DNA from: Aquisphaera giovannonii
GTDB lineage: Bacteria; Planctomycetota; Planctomycetia; Isosphaerales; Isosphaeraceae
Length of the DNA stretch: 64,000 nucleotides
NCBI RefSeq assembly: GCF_008087625.1
Contig: NZ_CP042997.1
Location: 310,001-374,000 of the forward strand
Direction: 5' to 3'
Part shown: positions 63,706 through 64,000 of the stretch, piece by piece
Numbering within the stretch: position 1 is the stretch's first letter
Layout: each line of letters opens with the position of its first letter
Notes under the pieces: generated by a model
The model's input: the letters and a program-made list of their open reading frames with translations, nothing else
Told to the model about the DNA's origin: nothing
Database searches by the model: none
Made by a program: the position numbers and the translations under genes

Positions 63706-64000
63706 ATGATCCTGCCGCATGCTGCCGCTGCGGGCCGCGTCCGCGTCGAGTCCATCGTCGGCATCGCGCCCGGGGGCCGTCGATCGCTGGCCCGCCTCGC
63801 CCTGCGGGCGGGCCGCTCGACGGGGATGCGCGAGGGGGCCCGCGTGGCCGGGATGCTGTTCCTCAAGTGGATCACGTCCGGGCCCGCCCCCGGGACGAAT
63901 CGGCCGTGGGAGCCGGCGGCCTGGGCGTTCGCGGTGGCCGTCGCGTCGCTGCTGGTCCTGGTCGCCCGCTGCCTGCGGGGCCGGGCCTCAAGGGCCGCCC
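63706..64000 (+). CDS. Hypothetical protein, cut by window edge
   Basis: ATG at 63706 with a perfect GGAGG five bases upstream opens a frame that stays open to the window end (98 residues visible). The start is a basic, Gly/Arg-rich stretch (RVRVESIVGIAPGGRRSLAR); at about residue 73 a membrane helix begins (AWAFAVAVASLLVLVARCL). No family recognised from the fragment. Confidence 0.6.
   Translation, partial: MILPHAAAAGRVRVESIVGIAPGGRRSLARLALRAGRSTGMREGARVAGMLFLKWITSGPAPGTNRPWEPAAWAFAVAVASLLVLVARCLRGRASRAA

Overview
The window comes from a very GC-rich genome (about 70% in most genes) and reads as a member of the Planctomycetes, most likely the Isosphaeraceae. The pointers are a prepilin-like DUF1559 protein behind a small lipoprotein, a secreted sulfatase, a Gfo/Idh/MocA oxidoreductase with a twin-arginine leader, a sigma factor translationally coupled to a Ser/Thr kinase, a VPEID-type exosortase E, and many intergenic hairpin repeats. 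The lineage is inferred from gene content only; there is no rRNA or tRNA in the window.

Layout. 1-3616 (minus) is an RND efflux pump (adaptor plus permease, permease cut by the window edge). 3947-9961 holds a small hypothetical, a winged-helix regulator, a Gfo/Idh/MocA oxidoreductase and a large FG-GAP repeat protein. 10148-12060 is a two-gene exosortase E/CPBP protease unit with its own tiny sorting substrate. 12293-17179 has a sulfatase, a lipoprotein, a DUF1559 protein and a fatty-acid desaturase. 17524-20307 is a coupled sigma factor/kinase/periplasmic coiled-coil operon. 20571-27416 (minus) is a chemosensory cluster (CheW, soluble receptor, CheR, CheA) without CheY or CheB. 27601-30324 holds two toxin-antitoxin relics around a thioredoxin-like protein. 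30446-36757 (minus) carries a hydrolase, an S9 peptidase, HemA and a CcsA/HemX-like protein. 37019-43415 has a TPR protein, a diguanylate cyclase with a degenerate receiver, UDP-glucose dehydrogenase and a GT1 glycosyltransferase. 43524-44760 is a third relic TA locus plus an orphan HTH antitoxin.

44911-58251 (minus) is the most striking block, a 13-kb putative defence operon. In transcription order it encodes an SNF2 helicase with a DUF3883 tail, an OLD-like ATPase, a DUF1156 DNA methyltransferase, a UPF0175 antitoxin with a transposon-broken toxin, a DUF499 P-loop ATPase, a HipA-like kinase and a DUF3037 protein. The helicase-methyltransferase-ATPase core resembles the arrangement catalogued as Hma. 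The OLD ATPase and the HipA/DUF3037 pair look like additions. The middle of the methyltransferase gene and the OLD gene are far AT-richer than their surroundings, which suggests recombination or transfer.

59119-61780 is a lipid-flavoured cluster (ICMT/NnrU-like methyltransferase, unknown protein, thioester-reductase-like SDR). It is followed by a BamE-like membrane protein, a coiled-coil lipoprotein and a truncated gene at the right edge.

Two window-wide themes stand out. All four type II TA loci keep a readable antitoxin while the toxin is broken, each by a different lesion. Several families of palindromic repeats occupy the intergenic spaces, and one has become in-frame coding sequence inside CheA.
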